Source: Promerops cafer
Taxonomy: Eukaryota > Chordata > Aves > Passeriformes > Nectariniidae
Reading direction: 5' to 3'
Length of the DNA stretch: 64,000 nucleotides
Assembly (NCBI GenBank): GCA_013398275.1
Contig: VZSE01002351.1
Location: 62,001 to 126,000 of the forward strand
Below the pieces are notes generated by a model. It did not search any database, was not told the DNA's origin, and worked only from the letters and a program-made list of their open reading frames with translations. How positions within the stretch are numbered: the stretch's first letter is position 1; each line of letters begins with the position of its first letter. The position numbers and the translations under genes were made by a program. Below are positions 57,851-64,000 of this stretch, in pieces.

Positions 57851-60800
57851 TGTTGGCTTTTTATTAATTTGCAAACCTTGGCATTGCTGTGTATGGCTCT
57901 TGAGCTAAGATAAGCTTGTCATCTTCTCTCTGATGTTCAGAGGTTCAGCACCATGCTCCCACTGTGGTCAAAGGCTCTGCCCAGGAATGTCACTGGCTCA
58001 CTGGATGGGGCCATTTGTCAATACTGGAAGAGCCCAGCTTGAACTGCATCATCTCTTTGGGTTTCGAGTGGGTAGCAGAAGGGGTTGGATGTGGGCAGCT
58101 AAAACCTGTAAGCTCTCTTCTCCAAGAGAGTCCTGAAATCCCTCACCCAGAGGGCAAGAGACTGGACCATGCAGGGTTCAGACTGAACGAGAAGGAAAGC
58201 AAGGACCTAGAGGCAAAGAGGCAAGTTATGCTGAGGTTTGTGTCAGTCACTTTTTACTGCTTAGCTGCTGCTGTGGTAAGCAGTTTATCCTGGAGCTGAG
58301 GCCAGGATGTGCACTAGTTTGGTCCCAGAGTTCACCTGGGGAGCAGAATTCTCTTCAGAGAGAGCAAAGCAAGTGCTGCTGTGCTACGAGGAGCAAGATG
58401 CTGAGAAGTTCAATGTACCGTAGTCTGGGTATGCTGCAAGCTAATTTCACTTGAAATGTGCAAGTACATTGTAAACCAAAGTAATTACAGCAGCAAGCCT
58501 GCCCCAGTTGAGCCTATTTTGCCTGTCTCATGCATGTATAAATTCCCCTTTCCCCACTTAGAAGGGAAGCACTGTGCTCCTCACAGCTCACTTTAGGCAG
58601 CTCCCTTCCACAAGAGAGTTACTATAAACACTTTATGGAATGAACAGAGTCACTGGCAGTGACTCCAGGTGCCACAACATCAACAGCTTGACAAGGCTCA
58701 GTTCTGAACACACTGGTCCTTTGAGAAAAGCTAAATAATCCCAGGGAAAAACCATTGTTAGAACAGGTTCTTCGAGGCACTTCAGTGGGAGACAGCAAAG
58801 CATGGTCTTCCTTGGCTCTGCTATCCTGGAAGGATAATCAGTGCACTCGAAACAACTTGCTAATTAAGCCACTTGCCTGCTCTGTGAAGCTATCTTATCC
58901 TGTCCCCTTGGCTGTCCTTCCCACCCCTTGGCCTTTGGCACTTTCTGCCTTGTGCTTTGCTTTGTCAGTCACAGACACGAGGCTGTGATTTAGAGCAGCT
59001 GGATGCAGCCTTTGAGGTAACTGTAGTGGGCAGGGTCATCAGACTCGGGGGTCTGCTCTCAAAGGGACAAATTTTAGGGCTGGGTCACTGCTTTATTTGC
59101 TGTAGAGATGTGCAAGTCCCTGTGCTAAGGTTGATCCCGTGCTCTGTGGCAGCAGTGTACCTGCCTTGGGCTCTGGTGTGCTCAGCTTGCACCCACAGCT
59201 GGGTGCAGAGGGCAGGTTGCAAACATCAGCTACATGCTTTTGGGTCCATTGCTTTAAAAAATAAAACTTCTAAACTCACCACCATGTACCAGAAGATTAA
59301 GCAGAGCATGAAATGCCATCCCAAATCTTTCCCCGATTACCGCTCATCTGAGGCCTGCCTTGGACATCAAAAGTCTTACTGAAACATCAGACTGGCTTAA
59401 AGAAATACATTAAACTGCTTGGACTGGTCTAGATATAAATATAGATATGGCCCTGCAACATAGATATTGCATCTGCAAAGTTATCATCTTATATCCTAAA
59501 AATAAGAAACCTGCAAGAAATGAGGAAAAACAAGGCAACATTGGTTCTCTATAATAAATTCTTCTCCCAGCCCTTGTTATTTTCACCTTGTGTCATCTCC
59601 ATCTGAAGCTGGTGAGAAACCTGTTCCTTTTAGTCAGGGGGTCAGCACTGGCACGGCTTGCTGGTGGTCAGATTTGGAGGAATAATTCCTTATTTCAGCC
59701 TCCACTTCTCTGGAATTCAGTGTTTTCTCAGTGTTGGACTTCAGCTTTCTTGCATGTTTGTTACAAGGAAGCAGCTGCTGGGTGATGGTCACTGCTCTCA
59801 CCTGACCTGGCAGCTGCTCTGTGCTGAGGCTTAGGAGGAGCTTTGATGTTTTATCCCTCCCAGTGCATTTGAGCAGAAACTCCCCTTGGCTGTGCTCCCC
59901 TGATGGAGGAGCAGGTTGGAGTGGAAAAAGCCCATTCCCTTGGCCTGGACAGCTCACCACTCCCTTTCCCCAGGGATGTTTGAGCTGCTGTGCCACCCCT
60001 CCAGGCCTGCTTGCAGCTCCTTTCCTGCTGTGCCTGCATCCCCTGGCGTGGCAGGAATATCCTGGGGAAGCACATCCAGGGCTGCTGGCACCTTGTCTGT
60101 CCAGGAATGCCCGAGCACAGGCTCTCCCCCTGCTCTCTGGATGACCTGTGGGCAGGAGAGCAGCCCCTGCTCACCCAGCAGAACAAATGCTTGGCCCTCT
60201 GCCACCACCATTAGTGAAATACCTGCCCAGACATTAATTCACCAACAGGATGCCTGGGACAGCCTTTAGGGCACGTGGGAACAGGCTCTGCTGTAGGGAC
60301 TGAGGGGCAGCTCTGCCCACAGAGCCTGGGGGAGCCCAGCACAAGCCTCTGCTGCCCCAGGGCTGGGCACAGGCTGGCCATGGGCCCCTCTGGTTGTGAC
60401 TGCTCATGAAACTGGGGTGGCCGTGGCCTTCAGACCCGTCCTGTGCCACGTGAGCAGTCAGCTGTGACCCAGCTGTGACCCAGCTGTGACCCAGGGGTCC
60501 TTTCTAGACCTGCCTGGATGGACATTATGAAGGGGTCTCCTTCCTCATATAAGCCACTCCAGGCCTTTCTGCCCATTGCAGCAGTTTGCATTGGAGGGTT
60601 GCAATTCTCAAATCCCATCTCTCAGGATGTGTAAAACATTGGGAAGTTATTTGCAGCCTGCATCAGGACAGTCAAACCAGATCACAGAGTGAGTTCAGAG
60701 CACTTAGCAGAGTTTTGCTTGATGTTTGTTGAATTTGGTTCTGCCTTGAAGAGAACAGAGGTTTTTAATTTCCAAAAAAAGAGAAAGTGACACTAAAGCT

Positions 60801-63800
60801 TGGATTGCTTTCATGCCCAGGAGGAAGTGACTTCATGCAGGCCTGGTGATGGGAAGAACAAGGCAGGAAGCAAAATCACCTGCCCCCCAGGCAGTTCCCC
60901 AGGGCTGGGCTTTGCCCTGGCACAGCAGAGCTCCAGGAGCATCCCAGCACAGCCCCGGCACAGAACCACCCCCTGCCCCAGCCAGCTACACCCCACAAAT
61001 GTCCCCTTTGGCCTGATGTGTCCCTCAGCGAGGACTGGGGACCCACAAGCCTGCACCAGCCCAAGGTGGGGCAAACTGGCTGAGGTGGGGCAGCACTGAG
61101 GAGAAGCACACTCCTTTTGCAGGCACCCTGGAGATAAAGCTGTGCTGAGTATGTCTGTGCAGGTTGCTCAGCCTGGCTGGGTGATTTTCCCCTGGATGAG
61201 TAATCCTGTTTTCCTAAAGCCCGTCGACAATATTTTTCCTTGGCAATGCTCTCCCTGGGGTTCTTGTGCCAAAACTAATTTTTACAGGTAGACTTGGTAG
61301 CGAGCCCGTGGATAAACAGGGGCTGGGGGGGAGCTCCCCCTCACAGCAAAAGGGACCCCACAAAGAGCCACTTTCTGCTCCCCTGGAGCCAGCCCAGTGC
61401 GAGGTGGGCCAGGTTTCCTTTCCAGCCCCACTGGTGGATCTTGCAGTGGCCACAAAGCAAATGAAAACCATGGAGGAGCAGGGAGCCACTGGCATGGTGG
61501 GCGCCAGCCTGGCCAGTCACAGCCATGCCACAGCCCCCTGGTCCAGCCCCAGTTGCTGGAGGATCCCCTTCCCTAGTGCCAAGGGCAAGGCAAAGACAAA
61601 AAGCAGTGGAAAAAAAAATATATGCTAAGGCTCCAGCTGTTGGTTTTCTGCATTTCTGTGCTTTCGTGGGATACTGTGTAACTTTTTTGTTGCTGCAGGA
61701 GAGCTGGGGCTTGCTCCCACCGTGGTGCATGCTCCAGAGCCAAAGGGACAATTCCTGATGATGCCACCTTGTTCTCAATGCCCTCGTGTCCCCCAGGGCT
61801 CTCAGAAAGCCCCAGAATCACCATCCCCACTCAGACTCAACCAGCATGAGGGTCTCCTGGGAGATCAGGGCACAGCCTCATGCATGGAAGAAGTGGGAGG
61901 TGAAGGGAAATACCCACAGCCCTGGAAGTGGTGTAGAAGAGCAGAGCCACCAAAGTGGTGTTGCACAGAGGAGCTTCTTTGGCCAGCCACATGAGCATTT
62001 CTCTCAGCCAGGCTTGGAAAAATCCCGATCCTGCCTTCAACCCCACTGCTGCTTTCAAGGCCAGGAGCTGCAGCCGGGTTCCTGCTGGGCCTACAGCCCC
62101 TTCATTTCCCTGCTGTGTGCTGCTGCTGGCAGCACAAAGTCCCAGCCAAGCTCGCCCAGGCAGGCTGGGTGACACAGCCAGGGCTGTGGATGCACACACG
62201 GTGCCAGTGCACACCCTGACACACGTGGATAATGTGACTAAAACACCCCCACAGCACCACAGGGGGCTTGCCCACCTCACTCCACCCTGGGTGGACACAG
62301 CGGAGCACCCAGGCATTCCAGCCTGCTGTTAGATCATCTCACCACCACAGTCTGGCTCCAGAAGACAAGATCAGCCACATCTGGCACTGGGAGTTGGGTT
62401 TGAGTCAACAAGAATACTTGAAGATGTGTGTAAACACAGTTAAAAAAGAAGCTCAAAACCAAACCACCCTAAACCAGCTACTGACCTGGCTGGCATGAAA
62501 CTGTCCCCCAAAGGCAGCAGCAGCAGCCTCCTCAGGCTCAGGACAGCCCCAGCCAGCACCAGTGCCACCACCCCCTGCAGCAGACAGAGGGATGCTTCAG
62601 CCAGCGAGGCCCCAAGCAGAGGCAGGAGCTCTCCTCCAGGCAGAGGCTGGGCTGAGCCAGCCTGGCAGAACCAGCCTAATTCCCGTGGCTTTTCCTGCCT
62701 CGGCCACCGACAGCACTGAGGTTGAGTTGAAGTCACCATCAGGTGAACTTTCTGCTGCCCCTGGGACACGGGTGCAGAGTTCCACACGGCTGCAGGGGCT
62801 CAGCCCAGGAGCAGGAGGCCCAGGGGGAGAGAGTGGCTGTCCCAGGGCCACCCCGTGCGTTTGCTGGGAATTTTCCCCATTTTCCTTGCTGGAAAGGGCT
62901 GGGAGCCAGCTGAGTCTGGGTTGCCATCAGTGCCCCAGCCCCTGCAGCAGCCAGGAGGTGTGTGCAGGCCGCTGTGTCCGTGGGCTGCTGTCCTGTGGGT
63001 CCCACCCGTGCCCCTGCAGACAAGGAACACTGCCCAGCCTGGCACGGCTCTGTTGGGCACCAGGAGCCAGAGCCCAACACAGCTCAGCAAAGCAGCTGCT
63101 TTTTTACTAAAAAGGGGGGCAAACCAGCCCCGTTCTGGCACTGCAAGGAGCAGCCTGGGGCACAGCCAGAGCCGGTGGTGTCCCCGGGGAGGTGACAGCT
63201 GCTGCTGTGTCCCTGATCACGGACTCTTGGCAGGGGAAGTGCTGCTGGCGTGCCCTGCCAGTGAGGAACCCCCGGCTCCTGAGCAGGATTTGCATCCACC
63301 CGAACACCAGCATTGTACAGGGAGCTGCTGGGATCGTGCCATTAGATGGGGCTATAGTTAAAGAATTAGGATTTGTGTTTCAGACTCCGAGTAGGACTTG
63401 CCCGGGGTCAGCAGGCAAGTCCTGGTCATCCCTGCCTTGGTCTGACGCTCTGAGGCAGGGGATGGGTGCTTGAGGGATGCAGAGGCGTGGCAGGAGGGAT
63501 GGGAGTCCCACAGAGTCTGTGGGCAGCTGTAGGTGGGAGAAGTTAACAAATTTCCACTCCTGGTGTTGCAGAGCTTATCCACCCCGATTCCCCTGTAACA
63601 CGCCTTGTTTTTCCCTGGTGTAGCACCTAGATCACAGAAATGGGAGAGGCCCCTGGCAAAGGCAGGTGCCTGGTGCTAATTTGCCCATGGGCTCCTGTTG
63701 GCTGACAAAAAGAGTCTCACCAGTTCCTGGCCTAAACCAGAGAACTGTCAAGGCTGCAGGTGCTGGATAAATGTTTAGGAGGAAAAAAATCCCAGCTGAA

Positions 63801-64000
63801 GACTTTGAATTTCCAAAATAATACCAAGCTGAGCAATCCCTGGGGGAACCAGCATGTCTGTGGCACTGCTTGGGGGGGATGAAACAGGGAGCAGAGCTTG
63901 CCCAGGGTTTTCCAAGCCACAGTGAGACCCCTGTGCCACAGGGCCATCCCATCCCTTTTGCCATGCAAGCTCAGGTGCCTCTGTGGTGCTGGAAGGGATT
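57851..64000. other. Intergenic DNA downstream of ACBD3
   Basis: GC content rises towards the right, giving long chance frames on both strands with no recognisable domain. In human the next gene is H3-3A on the other strand. I find none of its conserved coding sequence, so it must lie further right if synteny holds. Confidence 0.65.
60459..60493 (+). repeat. Three tandem copies of CAGCTGTGACC
   Basis: An 11-base unit repeated three times without change. Each unit contains the E-box CAGCTG and a TGACC half-site. Short but exact. Confidence 0.85.

Noticed and set aside
57851..64000. Expected H3-3A gene after ACBD3
   Set aside because: None of the conserved histone H3.3 coding sequence is present on either strand.
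1..64000. CRISPR arrays, operons, phage or integrated virus genes
   Set aside because: Nothing of the kind seen: genes are intron-containing vertebrate genes, and the only mobile elements recognised are CR1 fragments.

Overview
This is eukaryotic, almost certainly avian, nuclear DNA. Three genes with canonical GT/AG introns can be read: LIN9, MIXL1 and ACBD3. The interspersed repeats are CR1 LINE 3' ends, including one ending in the typical ATTCTGTG-type repeats. CpG-rich islands mark the promoter regions, and the GC-richest parts are lost in runs of N, as is common in bird draft assemblies. The order LIN9(+) - MIXL1(-) - ACBD3(+) is the mirror of human 1q42 (ACBD3 - MIXL1 - LIN9), so this is a conserved block. 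I cannot name the species.

Layout. 1-15.6 kb: the last nine coding exons and 3' UTR of LIN9; its first exons lie to the left of the window. 15.6-17.8 kb: short convergent intergenic spacer. 17.76-18.97 kb: MIXL1 on the minus strand. Its C-terminal coding region, 3' UTR and poly(A) signal are visible, but the homeobox falls in a 416-N gap. 19-40.2 kb: about 21 kb without a recognised gene, with two CR1 elements and one isolated TATA-type promoter with a possible first exon near 33.93-34.05 kb. 40.3-57.85 kb: ACBD3, eight coding exons and a long 3' UTR; the 3' part of exon 1 is lost in a 50-N gap. 57.9-64 kb: GC-rich intergenic DNA with no recognised gene.

The genes do not form an operon or a shared pathway. 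LIN9 is a MuvB/DREAM cell-cycle transcription subunit, MIXL1 an early mesendoderm homeodomain factor, and ACBD3 a Golgi scaffold with an acyl-CoA-binding fold and a GOLD domain.

Most worth attention: (i) one LIN9 exon is split by a single N plus a 164-base redundant copy lacking the splice acceptor, most likely an assembly artefact that would break gene models; (ii) MIXL1 is recognisable only from its C-terminal tail; (iii) the 50-N gap in ACBD3 is too small for the coding sequence it must hide; (iv) an orphan core promoter (AP-1-type site, TATAAAAG, ATG, GTAAGT donor) lies between MIXL1 and ACBD3. I saw no convincing new multi-gene system. All readings are by eye, without database searches.
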